This document shows, one piece after another, positions 33,907 through 46,088 of a DNA stretch of 64,000 bases. Where the stretch lies: positions 15,216,741 through 15,280,740 of the forward strand of contig NC_049902.1 of the NCBI RefSeq assembly GCF_001411555.2. Direction: 5' to 3'. A program made the position numbers and the translations under genes. This DNA comes from Juglans regia (Eukaryota > Streptophyta > Magnoliopsida > Fagales > Juglandaceae). Positions within the stretch are counted from its first letter, which is position 1. Each line of letters opens with the position of its first letter. The notes beneath the pieces were generated by a model, which saw only the letters and a program-made list of their open reading frames with translations, was not told the origin of the DNA and did no database searches.

Positions 33907-35390
33907 CTTTACAAGACTGTAAAGGTCTTGAACTGTCCGAGGGTTGTCCAACCCTCGGCAGTTCCAACTTAGACAATTCATAATAATTGGCAAGGCAAAT
34001 TAGCAGCCTCCGCCATAATCTCAATGTCAACCAATTCCATACTCTCCACCCTCTTAATCTTTTTTTTTACTACCCTTCTCGAGGTCACTACCCTCCCTTC
34101 CTTCATTCATTCTTTTTTAGAGGATTGGTTTGTGAACACCTCTAACACCATCCCCTCCCTCTAGCTCTCCTTTTCCAACTCCTTCCCCTTCCTCTCCCCC
34201 TCACCACCTGCCCTCTTTCGTTTCCTTTTGTTTCTTGCACTAACAAAATTTACTCAGCAAACCCCTCATAGCGTAGTAGGTTGTCTTCAGCTATTGGGGT
34301 ATAAACAGAATCTTGTAAATCAATTCCCCCACTTCCCCTTATCCCTTCCTTCCTCACCAAGTTATGACTCCATTCTCTACCCTCATTTGACATCCTCTCC
34401 ACCTCACTCTAAATTTTCTCAAGCCCAACAGCTTGAACCCCTTCACTCTCCTCACTATTTTCAGGAACAAAGCTCTCCTCCTCCTCCACCTCTCCTCGCA
34501 CCTTTTCTGTTCAACCCCTCCCTATCATTTTTGCTCTTAACCAAGGGCCATATTGACCTGACCCCCCTTTATCATTCAAGCACCCCTTTGTCTCATGCAC
34601 AACACATCCACATTTCATGCAGATCCTTGGTGACTTCTCGTATTGAAAAGGGATCCACATCTTCTCCCCCTGTAGATTAATTTTTCTCCCTCTGCCTAAA
34701 CTCTTTCTGATATCCAATACCACATTCACCCTTAGACACTTCCCCCATGCTACATCTCCCTCCTGGACTTCCACCTCTATTACTCTCCCCATGGACTTCC
34801 CCAACTTCTCTCCCATTCTATGATTCATATAATCCAACGGTAGGTTGAACATTTGAATCTATTAACTCTGTTTGAAGAAATCAATTGAATGGATTTGGGC
34901 CTTCCCCTCGCATGACATTAACACGAACATATGGTTGTCAAATAACCACGGGCACCCCCTCAGCACCCTCGCCTTATTTCTCCGATTTGCAAAGGTAATA
35001 ACAAAACAGTTGTTGCCCAACTCTCAAAAGGTCAGATATGTACATACCTTCCATATCTTCTCCATTGTGTTTCTAATGACCTTTTTTCCTATCTTACGTT
35101 CAGCAAAGATCTTCCCCAGTAGACTCATCTCCCCCAAATTCTTTAGTTCTTCATTATCTCTCGAAGGAATTTCAATGGGCTCTCACTCGTCATCGACCAA
35201 CTTCAACTTCTCCCAAATGTCCTCCAACCCGTCCATAACTCCACCCTCTAGTGTACCTCAATAAACAGAGACTCTAATAGTTTCCCCACCAAAGTGAAGA
35301 AAACTGACCTCCACCACCTAGGCCGTTAGCACCCTAATCGCTTCCAGGAAGACGATGAGAGAGAACACAGTTAGAAGAGACTAGGATCCT
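33907..35390 (-). mobile_element. L1-like LINE 2 fragment: ORF1 and first codons of endonuclease
   Basis: ORF1 starts at ATG 35236 on minus (MDGLEDIWEKLKLVDDE, then a TGA), with a DUF4283-type domain (RVLRGCPWLFDNHMFVLM, MFNLPLDYMNHRMGEKLGKS, WGKCLRVNVVLDI) and a zinc knuckle (CMKCGCVVHETKGC, C-x2-C-x4-H-x4-C) near 34590. The ORF2 start (MNCLSWNCRGLDNPRTVQDL) is at about 33980. Sequence stops at 33907, where the LTR begins. Several frameshifts exist. The rest of ORF2 is not present in this orientation nearby. Confidence 0.8.
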
Positions 35391-35788
35391 CGCAAAGTTA
35401 ATTTCAGGTACAAAATTACCTTTCCACTTCTAAGTTATAGAGATTTTATAGGAGTACTGTTATTTTAAGACATCTACTCCACACATTGTTATGTGATATA
35501 ATTTTATTTAAAAGATAAATTTTAAATTTTAATCTTATAAATAAAATTTTATAATTTAATTAACATGAATAGTATATTTGCTTGAGAATACAATAACTCA
35601 ATTAATGCAAGACGCTCTGTGCTAATTAAAATAAAAAAAAAAATCAAAACGAAGAGAACGACGTCGCATACTTTTGTTTTGTGACGAATGTCGAAAGTAT
35701 CCTCCGATCGTTCATTCCCACCAAAATGACATACACACCCTCTAAGTGCAAACTCGACCTATGTAGTATATAATTCTCACATACACGA
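35391..35788. other. Upstream intergenic region of RPS3a
   Basis: AT-rich DNA with no recognised repeat. It presumably includes the distal promoter of the ribosomal protein gene. I see no convincing TGGGCY site II element. Confidence 0.5.
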
Positions 35789-35875
35789 TTAGGGTTTCGA
35801 GTCTCCGGGTTTGCTGCGTGGCCGTCGTCGCTTGCTTTTGCTCGCTTCCCCACTAAGCTCATCCCCTCTCCTAAT
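35789..35875 (+). promoter_or_regulatory. Telo-box and 5' leader of the ribosomal protein gene
   Basis: TTAGGGTTT at 35789-35797 is the reverse complement of the AAACCCTAA telo-box that marks plant ribosomal protein and other translation-related promoters. It lies 79 bp before the start codon. The leader is GC-richer than its surroundings and pyrimidine-rich just before ATG (ccccactaagctcatcccct). The transcription start itself cannot be placed from sequence. Confidence 0.6.
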
Positions 35876-38647
35876 ATGGCCGTCGGGTACCGTGCTCTCA
35901 ATGTTTCTGTCATTCTATCTCTATGTGAAATAAGATCCTTGGATTTGTTAGGCACTAATAGTTTTGGTGTTTGTGTGGAACAGAAAGAATAAGAGGATTT
36001 CCAAGGGAAAGAAGGGAGGCAAGAAGAAGGCGTGAGTGTCATTTTCCTATTTGATGTTAACTCTTTTTTTTATTCTTTTTTTTTTACGCTTTTCTTTTCT
36101 TTCTCGAGCATTGTTGTGATATATAGTTGTATATATGATTAGGTCCGATCCATTTGCGAAGAAGGATTGGTACGATATCAAGGCACCTTCAGTGTTCGCA
36201 GTAAAAAATGTGGGCAAAACCCTTGTTACTCGCACTCAGGGTACCAAGGTATCTTTTTTAGTCATTGAATTTCTCCATTCGTTTTGTGCTGTTTGGTTAG
36301 CGAGAAAATATTGGAGAAGAAATTGAGTTAAAATTTTGGCCTGGATTTCTGAGTTCTCCACTTTATATCGTAGGCTACATCTGCTGTAAAGATGCAATAT
36401 TTCTTTTAATGTTTTTGGCTGTGGCTTGTCCAATCAATTTATATGCGTTTTTTAGCTTAACTAGTTGGCGATGGGTTGATGGTTAAGCAACCCTTTTTCA
36501 TTGATATATGACTTGATGTGATTTAATGGTGCTATATTCTATTTAACTCAGTTGTTCGCTATCTTATCAAAGTCTCTGGAACATATTGTTTGGTTATGGA
36601 GAAAACCAGGTTTCTAATTCTACTTTCTATCCCGTTGCCAATTTCGTATATTTGCTCAATGGAGGCTTTTGATTTCTTTGCTTCTAGAATGAGACTTTTA
36701 TATTAACTTCATAAGACAACTTTTCCTGTTTTTTTAACAACCTAGGGTCCTCATAGTTTATATAAGTAGTTTTGGACGTGCATTTCTCAAGCGAGTCCTT
36801 GTACTGAGTAATATTTTAAGTAGGGTAACAGCTAGATTTTTTCTTTAGCTATTTAAATCTGAATTAAGGTTTCAAGTTTTTATGCACCTTCCTCTGTCAT
36901 TTTAGAAATTGCAATACCTCCTTTTTTGTTTATTAAGTAAGAAATTATGATATTTTTAAAATTATGGAAGTATTGATATTACACAGTAAGAATGCTGGAG
37001 CCTGTCCTGCTTTCATTTTTTTTCAAGAAATTGGTTTTCCTTTCCACTTTTTTTTTTAATTTTTTTTTTATCACCTTGTATATTGTTGTTCTTTTTACAC
37101 CGTAGAACATAAAAGTTTTCAGTTTATGACTCTGATTCTGGTTGTGGCATCCTTGCCTTTATGTGCTTTTCCCCAGGAATGTGAATTTGATGTGATTCTT
37201 TTGTTATCTTTACTGTGTTTGTTGATGATGAGCATACTTTTTATCTTCCACAACCATTAAGTTTTTAACGTGCTTAGAATTTGCCAGTTGCCAATATATG
37301 TTATCTGTGTACCTACTCATGCCTCTGTTGTCTCTTTCACAGATTGCCTCTGAAGGGCTCAAACATAGAGTCTTCGAGATATCAATGGCTGATCTTCAGG
37401 ATGATGAGGATCATGCATACAGAAAGATCAGATTGAGAGCTGAGGATGTTCAAGGGAGGAATGTCCTGACCAATTTCTGGGTATGCTTATGTAATATAGT
37501 TTCATCTGCGTCCAACATTGTTAATGCTATTTTTTAAAGAAAAAACAAACTTACGTTTTTCTTTTAAATTGTTTTGAAAAATTTCAGGGAATGGATTTTA
37601 CCACAGACAAGTTGAGGTCTTTGGTAAGGAAATGGCAGACAATGATTGAGGCTCATGTGGATGTGAAGACTACTGACAGTTACAGTTTGAGGATGTTCTG
37701 CATTGGATTTACTAAGAGGCGGCAAAACCAAGTCAAGAGGACCTGTTATGCCCAGTCCAGCCAAATTAGACAGGTGATACTAACTAGATTATCTGGTTTA
37801 CTAGATACCTATATAACTATTTATCATCAGACAGCGAAGATTGTATCTTGGAAGACTTCTCCTGCTTTGTTCTGTATTCTGTTTGTGTTTAGCATAATTT
37901 ATTGGAGAAAAATTCTCTAACATACTGGCATAAATGATTTGATTTGTTGTTGAAGTGCTTGATAAATGCGATAACAGATAATATGAAAGATGAAGTGCAC
38001 TCTCTTTTTTCTGGATGTCTGTTTCTATTCATTAAGATTGGTTGCTAACTCCATGTGGTTGGTATTTTGATCTTCTTGTCGACTGAATGCAATGTTTAAA
38101 TGTTTATTCTATCCAAACAGTACATATAATGTTGCTTTGGTCATGTCAGATCCGTCGTAAGATGAGGGAGATAATGATCAACCAAGCATCGTCCTGTGAT
38201 CTGAAGGAGTTGGTTCGCAAGTTCATCCCAGAGTCAATTGGCAAAGAGATCGAGAAGGCAACCTCAGGCATCTACCCTCTACAAAATGTGTTTATTCGGA
38301 AAGTCAAGATTTTGAAGGCTCCAAAATTTGATCTTGGAAAGTTGATGGAGGTGAGTCTATCTATCTATTTATTTGTTGTTGTATGGGCACAATAGAGATT
38401 ATCAAAGAGTTCATAAAGGTGACACATTTCCAATCAATAAGTTCAGAAAGGTTACACTTATTTGTTAACGTGTTTTTCCGAAACTTTTGAGCGCCGAATC
38501 CTACATATGGAAGCTAGCATGTTAACTTGCCTGTTATGATTGTATGTGTAGGTTCATGGTGACTATTCAGATGATGTTGGTGTCAAGGTGGAGAGGCCCG
38601 CCGATGAGACTATGGTGGAGGTGCCTGCTGAACCAGTTGGAGCCTGA
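35876..38647 (+). CDS. RPS3A: 40S ribosomal protein eS1 (S3a), seven exons
   Basis: Component of the small cytosolic ribosomal subunit, near the mRNA exit and initiation-factor platform. Exons: 35876-35886, 35984-36031, 36143-36248, 37343-37480, 37588-37773, 38150-38350, 38552-38647. Each intron is GT...AG, and exon lengths sum to 786 nt (261 residues plus stop), the usual plant length. The translation contains the basic N-terminus ([16 protein letters not shown]), [97 protein letters not shown] and the acidic C-terminus [19 protein letters not shown]. No lesion is visible, so it is probably functional. Intron 3 is by far the longest (about 1.09 kb). The gene is flanked by transposons on both sides, within 0.5-1 kb. 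Confidence 0.97.
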
Positions 38648-39563
38648 ATGTAGTAGGATTATGAAGTTGCCTTTTAGCTTTTGCTATTTTTCTTTTTTTG
38701 GCACGAGAATTGTGTTGATCGATTCTTTTTCTTATGAACGCAGTTCTGCGTATTTGTCGTTAACAAACAATTTTGATCTGTGCAATCAAAGTGGACAACT
38801 TGTTTTTTTCATTCGAAATGTTTGTTTTAAGAAAGATGCTATATATCCCTTTTGTCATAAAACCATTCTCGTAATATGTTATTTTACCTGTATGTGTAAA
38901 TTGTCACCAATTGAGTATCTGATACCTATTATAACAAATCATTGCAGAACGTAACAGGCCATACTAACTTCGGTATGTACTCACTTTCTAAATTATCCGT
39001 TTGACCCCTGATAAAAACGGGTATTTTTATCAGGAAAATCACTTGTGCCTCAGCTTGATTTTCATATATTGCCAAATCCCAAAAGCAGGCCTGCAATTAT
39101 TTTTCATTCAATCTCCATAATGTTTCCTCTAATAATTTAATGATTACCAAAGGAAATTCAGTGTACGAGTTGGAGGAGCACCATGACCATAGTTCGAGAG
39201 TGGAATTATCATTTATAACATTAAACGATTGTAATACTTGAATAATAAACCCAGCTAGCAACATATTATAAATGGATATATTGGTTTACATTTACTTTTC
39301 TTAATTCACGCCAATTATTAAATTAATTTGGTTAATATTGATCACGATAAAAAAATAATATTATCGGTACCACCATTTATATTAAATTTTGGAAACTATA
39401 ATATATAAGCATATATTCAACCCCGAATTAAACAATAAATCAAACATAAAATCATCAAAGTAATTAAAAATATTTATGTCAGCTGTTATGTGATCGTTAT
39501 GCTGCCTTTATTTTAATTGTCTTATCAAGTGGCAATATTCGTAAATCTTCTCGTGATCCTTCA
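38648..39563. other. RPS3a 3' UTR and downstream intergenic DNA
   Basis: The first roughly 300 bp are probably the 3' UTR. T-rich upstream elements and aataa-like signals are scattered and no single poly-A site stands out. The rest is AT-rich with no recognised feature. Confidence 0.5.
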
Positions 39564-39579
39564 ATCTTTATAATTGAAG

Positions 39580-39716
39580 GTTGGGTTTACTCTTTAATAG
39601 TCACCAGTTCGAATCCTCTTAGGACCACTGGAGGTTTACTTGGTCATTAATTTTAGGATCCCATGGATTAGTCGAGGTGCGTGCAAGCTGGCTTAGACAT
39701 CCACGATTATCAAAAA
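39580..39716 (+). mobile_element. Au-like SINE with 16-bp target duplication
   Basis: ATCTTTATAATTGAAG occurs perfectly at 39564-39579 and 39717-39732, flanking a 137-bp body. The body contains a B-box-like GTTCGAATCC, aggaccactggaggtttac, gattagtcgaggtgcgtgc and aagctggcttagacatcc, then a short A-rich tail. These match, from memory, the plant Au SINE family derived from a tRNA. The A-box end is missing, so it is 5'-truncated. The perfect duplication indicates a fairly recent retroposition. Confidence 0.8.
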
Positions 39717-39732
39717 ATCTTTATAATTGAAG

Positions 39733-40691
39733 AACCACGAGAAGATTTACCCTACCCACGACCTAAAACTAGCAGTCATGGTGTTTGCTTTGAAGATTTG
39801 GCGACACATGTACGGTGATCGTATGTGTAGGTTTATAATTTGCTACCTTGAGGGCGTGGAAATTAATTGGAAAGCAAGAATTTCTGCTATCTATCTGAAG
39901 CTCTCAAAAAATCAATTATTTACATGCAGCATAATAGAGAGAGTAGCTCAATTTAGTACTGAAACCCTGAGACTTAGGCGTGTAAACGAAAATAGAGGCT
40001 TCAATTGAGCCCGCAGCATATTGGTAGAGCGTATGCAGGGGATGACAATGACGATGACGATGACGATGACAATAGTATAACAGGCTCATTCTCCCACAAA
40101 AGTCACCTCATTATAAAGCCTTGTTTGACTTCAGTAGTCTAGCCATCGGTTGGCTTGACTTTGTTTTTTCCAAATCCAAGCAGTTTATTTTTCATAAATG
40201 TGAGGTACATTAATAATTTAACATAAACATAAATAAATCTGACCATTACTAACTATTATGAGTCAAGTAACATAAAATTATATTTGATACCAGATTTCAT
40301 GGTATTATTGTGTAAATTAAGTTTTGAGGTTTGTACCGTGTCAAAACCAATTTGTAATATATGGACCTCATCCCCTGCATACACTCCGCCAATATGCTTG
40401 GTTTTTCCAAGAGTTTTGGAACCACCATTAAAATTGATGTTAATGATGGTTCCATATTACTCGTGCATAATAGACTCCACCGTTTATGATATATAAGTGT
40501 TTCATTATTATAACAATATAATAATCACATGATTGTTTGTATTGCACAATATAATATACTTCCCATCTCTACTAGGTATTATTATAAATGGCCTCATCAG
40601 TTCTTCAAATTGCACTCAAATCGGAGTTATCAGCCTTAGTCATTGTACCCACTAGTTTACCATATACCCAAATGAGTTTACAAATTGTCAC
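39733..40691. other. Non-coding; short (GAYGAC)n microsatellite at 40041-40070
   Basis: No gene supported. A 30-bp run of gatgac/aatgac/gatgac-type trinucleotides is the only simple repeat. An ORF at 39727-40008 has no recognisable domain. Confidence 0.5.
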
Positions 40692-41374
40692 TAGGGGTGT
40701 AAACTCAAACCGGTCTGGACTAGACCGGTCCGGACCGGTTTTGAACTAGTCCGGTCCGAAATCGATTTTTAAAATGTAAAAATCGGCCAGTTTCGGTTTA
40801 GGAATTTTTTTGCCCGGACCGAACCGGACCGGACCGGTTGATTAAAAAAAAATAATAATAATATTTTTATATATAAGTTTTATACAAAATATTTTATATA
40901 TATTAAATATTAATATATATAAGTTTTATATATAATGTATAATTATAAATTTTTATGTGAAATTTTATATATAATATATATATTCATCTATGAAATAATT
41001 TCTGATTATAATTTATAAATTATTACATAAAATGTTAATACTAAATCACTAAAAGTTTATAACTAATACTAATATATAACTTATAACTATACCAACAGTC
41101 TAATATTAATACTATTATATAGTCTAATATATTAATAAAAGTATAAAACAATTTTTTTTTTATAAACAAATTTTTAATGACAAATTGTGAAACTTACATT
41201 TTAAAAAAATTGAAAAATCGGATCGGACCGGACCAGAAATCGGTAAAACCAGAAGTACCGGTTTAGGAGGGTAACTGGTACGTAATCGGTTTTGAAAAAT
41301 ACAAAACCAATACATACCGATTCGGTCTTAGATTTTATTCAAAATCGGATCGGACCGGATTTGTTACACCCCTA
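40692..41374. mobile_element. hAT-like MITE (683 bp) rich in CCGGACCGG words
   Basis: The ends TAGGGGTGTAA and TTACACCCCTA are perfect 11-bp inverted repeats. The flanking octamers attgtcac and tctgccac agree at 5 of 8 positions, an eroded 8-bp duplication. Both subterminal regions carry many copies of (a)tcGGACCGG/aCCGGTCCG. The centre (40850-41200) is almost pure AT. No transposase is present, so it is non-autonomous. Confidence 0.75.
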
Positions 41375-42169
41375 TCTGCCACATGACTTAACATTGATCA
41401 GTTTCTCCTCGTCATTAGTAAACTGATGAGGCCATATCGTTATTCTTTATGCAGTACTACTGGCGACTACACTTTATTATTTGGTCAAAAATCTGACCCC
41501 ACCCTAATATATTTATAAGGTGACTGGTTGCCTAATACACACTAGGGTCACGGCTTGGATTGAGGGTTGTGAGTGGTGTATGTGGGGGGTGAGTGTTCCG
41601 TGCAAAATTTCAGTTGTGCCGTCAGTTGAACAGTGGTCTAAAGCAAGTTATGGCCAACCATGAATTTATACAATTTAATTTATAGTAAGTCAATTCTATA
41701 ATACCCAGAAACAATAATATTAGGCTGAATAATATAGTCATGATTTTTCAAACTAGTAAATTAATTCAAGCCCTTTATCAAAACGTTGAATTATGGAAAA
41801 ATAAAGAAAAATAAGAAGATATATATCGAGAAATAGAGTAAATATCATGTAGATCAATTCTTACTTTTTTTAAATAAAAAATTCAAGGATTAATAAATAT
41901 TGACAAATCATTCACCTTTTTTTTTTTGTATGAAGAAAGTCTCATCACATTCGTCAAAAGATTCAGAATACACATTGAAGATAGTGGGGAGTTTCCTCCA
42001 AATCCACTATACAGTCTAAGTATGTTTACCTAGTGTATGTGTAACAACATTTCCTTCCCAATATACATGATAAAACAAACATCAAAACATTGTAATTTCT
42101 ATTTGATATCTTCTATGATCATCCCAAAATAGCTCTCATCTTCTATCTGTTTATAAATTGTCACGACAA
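41375..42169. other. Non-coding, nothing recognised
   Basis: AT-rich spacer between the hAT-like MITE and the 3' end of LINE 3. Confidence 0.5.
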
Positions 42170-42176
42170 CTTTTTT

Positions 42177-42512
42177 TTAATCCCCCTCAAGCACTACACA
42201 TTTCATACCCAGTTGAATACCAAATTCTGCTGCCATAAGTGCCCCTTTTGCCTTTGCTGTAGATGGATCATGACTATAACTTCCCTTCTTTCTCATTGTA
42301 GTCAAGAATTGACCTTCCTCATCTCTTACTGCTATGCCAATTCCTAACATATACTGCATGTTATCCATAGTTACATCCCAATTAATTTTACAGAAACATG
42401 GTGGTGGGCAATTCCATGTGATAGTCCTTTGAATATTGTACTCATTTTGGGCCATCGTTCGGACTTGTAAGCTGGCTATCTCTTGTTTCATACTATTAAC
42501 TCTGCTCATCAC
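42177..42512 (-). pseudogene. LINE 3 RNase H domain
   Basis: An RVT_3-type RNase H fold: FCKINWDVTMDNMQYM (first Asp), GIGIAVRDEEGQFL, STAKAKGALMAAEFGIQLG, CVVLEGD. The second acidic site, normally Glu of E-A-x-A, reads K-A-K-G-A here, and the domain stops at LEGD just before the A-run. It is therefore truncated and probably inactive. Confidence 0.75.
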
Positions 42513-43255
42513 TTACTTGGGATCAATTAATATGTTTTTAAAAACATATTCATTTCTTCTCCACCATAGATTCCATAGGATTAAAGCCAGTTTTTCCCTG
42601 TCTTCCTTTTCTAGTATATTGAACATATCTTCTATAAGTGCTTTGATGTTCTTGACTGATGTTTTATTTTTTTGTATTCTCCTTGATCCTTGCCCAAGAA
42701 TGTCAGAAGCTGATATGCAATCCCATCAAATATGTTCAGTAGTTTCTGGCTCTACTAGGCATAATGGACACATTTGATCACTTAGAATCTTCCTCTTTCA
42801 TAAATTGACTTTTGTTGGTAGAATGTCAAGACATGCTTTTCATAAGAATTTTTTTGAAGCTGGTGGAATGTTGAGTTTCCAAATCCTTGTCCAGTCTTTA
42901 CGTTTCTATGAACTATGGGAGCACTGACCTTTGTTTCTGTTTTGAATATCACCTTGCATGAAATAAGCACTTATAACTGTGAAAATGCCATTGGCAAGTC
43001 CTCTCCAAATCAACTTGTCCTGTCTGTTGCTTCTGCTAAGAGGGATTTGACAAATTACTTCTGCCTCTTCTTGAGAGAATATTTCTCTTATGAGAATAGT
43101 CCTCTATTGCTTAGTTTCCTGGTCAATAAGTTCCTCTACTCTCATGTTTGCTCTGAGTGAATTGTGTCCACTTTGAAGAGTGAAAGTAGTAGGTGTTGGC
43201 ATCCATTTGTTATTAACTCTTCTTTAAGCAATGATCTAGCATATAAGAAACTTCT

Positions 43256-44740
43256 CTAAATATATGATGGATTGGTACCCAGTTTTGCATTGAGAAAGTC
43301 AGTTTGGAGAAAATACTTGTGTTGCAGTACTTGTGAATATAATAAATGTGAAAATTTAATTATCCTCCAACACTGCTTTGCTAATAAAGCCTTATTAAAA
43401 TTTTCAAAGTCTCTAAACCCCAATCCCCCTTCATTCTTTAATTTCCACATTTGAGTCCAGTTAATCCAACTCAATTTTTTCTCCTAATTAATCTATCCCC
43501 ACCAATAGCCTTTCATCAATTTATTCAACATTTTCAATAGACCTTTAGGAAGTCTAAATACTCCCATAGAATAAGATGGAATTGCTTGAACAATTGATTT
43601 TAGTAAGATTTCTTTACCTGCCTTGGATAAAAATTTCATCTTCTAGTTTTGCATTTTGCCTCTGACTTTGTCCAGAATATTATTGAAATCTTTGATTCTT
43701 GTTCTCCTAACTAAGGCCGGTAATCTGAGGTAGTTCTCATAGGTAGAGGTTGATCTGATTCCTGCAACACTGAGTATACTATCTCTTATAAAGGCTTGTG
43801 TATTGTTGCTGGAAGTATCTAACTAGAGGTAGTTTCATACATAGAAATCAAGTACAACACCCTACTCCAATGTATTGAGGAGGCTTGATATAAGAGAATA
43901 CTATCATCTGCAAAAACTAGATGATTTATAGTAAGTTGTCCTCTATGCATAGGAAAACCAGATATCACTCTTTGTCTTTCTACCTTGTTTAGGAGTTGAG
44001 TGAAGGCTTCTAAGCACAAAATAAAAATATAGGGTGATAGTGGATCGCCCTATCTTATACCCCTTGAAGGTAGAAAAGATGGTTGTGGATTCTCATTTAG
44101 TAAGATAGACTAAGAAATTTTTCTAATACAATTTAGGATAAAATCTATCCATCTCTTGGCAAATCTCATTCTTTCCATGATAGCTGCAATAAAACAACAT
44201 TCTAATCTATCATATGCTTTGCTCATGTCCAACTTGGGTGTCATACACCCATCTTTCCCTCTCACTTTCCCTCTCACTTTGCTCTTCATAGAATGTAGGA
44301 CTTCAAATGCAACAAAGAGGTTATCAGTAATTACTCTACCTGGCACAAATGCACTCTGAGTAGTGGATATCAGGTGAGGCAGAATTTTTTTTAATCTATT
44401 GGCTAGTACTTTGGAGATGGCTTTGTATATAACATTACATAAACTGATTGATCGATATTCAGTGACCTGAGTTGGACTTCTGATCTTTGGAATAAGAACT
44501 ATATATGTTTAATTTATAGTTATGTCCCAACAATTAGTGTTCAAAGCCTTTGTCACAGCCTTACATATTTCATTACCTACTATATGTCAATTTTGCTGAT
44601 ACTACCCTGCAGAGAATCTATCTGAGCTTGGAGAGTTCATTGGATTCATACTAAATACTGCCTCTTGCACCTTTGTGAAAGTGAAATCTAGAATCAACTA
44701 GTTATTCACATCTTTTGTTACCAGTGAGTGCATTGGTTCT
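43256..44740 (-). pseudogene. LINE 3 reverse transcriptase, fragmented
   Basis: Recognisable pieces: MPGRVITDNLFVAFEVLHSM and TPKLDMSKAYDRLECCF (first catalytic Asp) at 44110-44346; CLEAFTQLLNK and INHLVFADDSILLYQASS (catalytic Asp pair) at 43819-44019; zf-RVT-like LKNEGGLGFRDFENFNKALL at 43256-43474. Stops and frameshifts separate every piece. Confidence 0.8.
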
Positions 44741-44955
44741 AGACACTCTCTAGTCCAGTGCGGTTTGAGGTTGAAAATAGATTAGTAAGAAAAATTGAAA
44801 CACTTGGTTTATACCATGAGGGGTATTGTAGCATTGACCCTCTTCATCCTTAATAATGCTAATTTGATTAGCTTTTTCCTTTGAGATGCACATATATGAA
44901 AAAACCTAGTGTTTCTAACCCCCTTTTGAAGCCAACTTTGTTTTGCTCTTTGTTT

Positions 44956-45990
44956 CTACTTCAAGTTCTCTTCCTCTAGTAGTATCATTGATACCTCTTT
45001 GTTCAGTTTTTGAATTTCTTGCAAATCATATCCTGTATTTCTTTGTTGAAGTTGCTGAAATCTTGTTTTTTTGTTCTCAATTTCTCCCATTGACTGCTTT
45101 CCTTGGATTCTGCACCAGTTCAGTAGCTTGTTCTTGCAGCTACTTAGCTTATAGGATACTACTGTTATAGTACTAACATTTATGTTGTTTTCATGCCAAT
45201 CATTATTAATGAGGTCCTGACATTCCCTCTGTTGCCCCCAATTAAACTCATATCTTAACACCCTTTTATTTTTTATGTCATACTGAGCATGTGTATTTAG
45301 AGTTATGGTAATAGGATTGTGATCAGCAGTACATGCAATAGTTGCATATATATGAATATCTTGATACAAATTGATGAATTGGGGATTTGCTACAAATCAA
45401 ACTAGCCTTTCTTTTGTGAATTCCAAGCCTTCTCTATTGTTTGCCCAAGTGTATTTAAGACCATTGTATCCTAAATCACTTAGTTCAGTGTCTTGTAAGG
45501 CTTTATTGAAAGAAGCCATTTGGGTATTGGATCTTGTTGCACCCCTCTTTGATGTTGTTGAAGAATTTCATTAAAATCACCCATGTAGGTCCATGGTTTG
45601 TTGTCACCCTAGTTTCAACTTTCTTAACAATTGTCAGCTCCCTTCTCTACGTGTTGTACAAGAATTTCCATAAAATCTAGATAGATACCATTCTTTCCCA
45701 TTTTGAGGCTCTATAACTTTGACAGATATATGAGAGTTTGTATAGGATTCCAATTCTACAGAAATAAGAGAATTCCACATAAGAGCAATTCCTCCACTGA
45801 GTCCTCTACTGTCAATAATGAAACTCCTATCAAACCCAAGTTTGTTCCTAATTTTTTCCATCCTTTCTCTCTTGCTTTTTGTTTCAATAAGAAAAAGGAT
45901 GTTTGGGCACTTTCCCTTCACTAAGCAGTGAAGCTCTTGAACTGTACAAGAGTTCTCAAGCCCTCGACAGTTCAAACTTATACATTTCAT
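44956..45990 (-). pseudogene. LINE 3 endonuclease, fragmented
   Basis: ORF2 begins at ATG 45990: MKCISLNCRGLENSCTVQEL, then CPNILFLIETKSK, LSGGIALMWNS, broken near 45634 by a frameshift. The downstream piece 45369-44956 carries CTADHNPITITL (catalytic SDHNP-like site, with AD) and a coiled linker. This is the domain that nicks target DNA. Confidence 0.75.
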
Positions 45991-46088
45991 TGATGATGGT
46001 GGAGCTGCTCCGCAACCTCCACTTTTTTCTTCTGAGTTAAGCTCCTTACAGGTTTGAGCATATCCCGTAGTTTCTTAAAATGAGTTTG

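Noticed and set aside
34228..35264. Plus-strand Pro/Ser-rich ORFs
   Set aside because: They are antisense to the LINE 2 ORF1, which has recognisable DUF4283 and zinc-knuckle sequence.
35644..36042. Minus-strand 132-codon ORF over the RPS3a promoter and first exons
   Set aside because: Antisense to a well-supported gene; no domain.
39727..40008. 93-codon plus-strand ORF after the SINE
   Set aside because: No domain and average base composition; likely chance.
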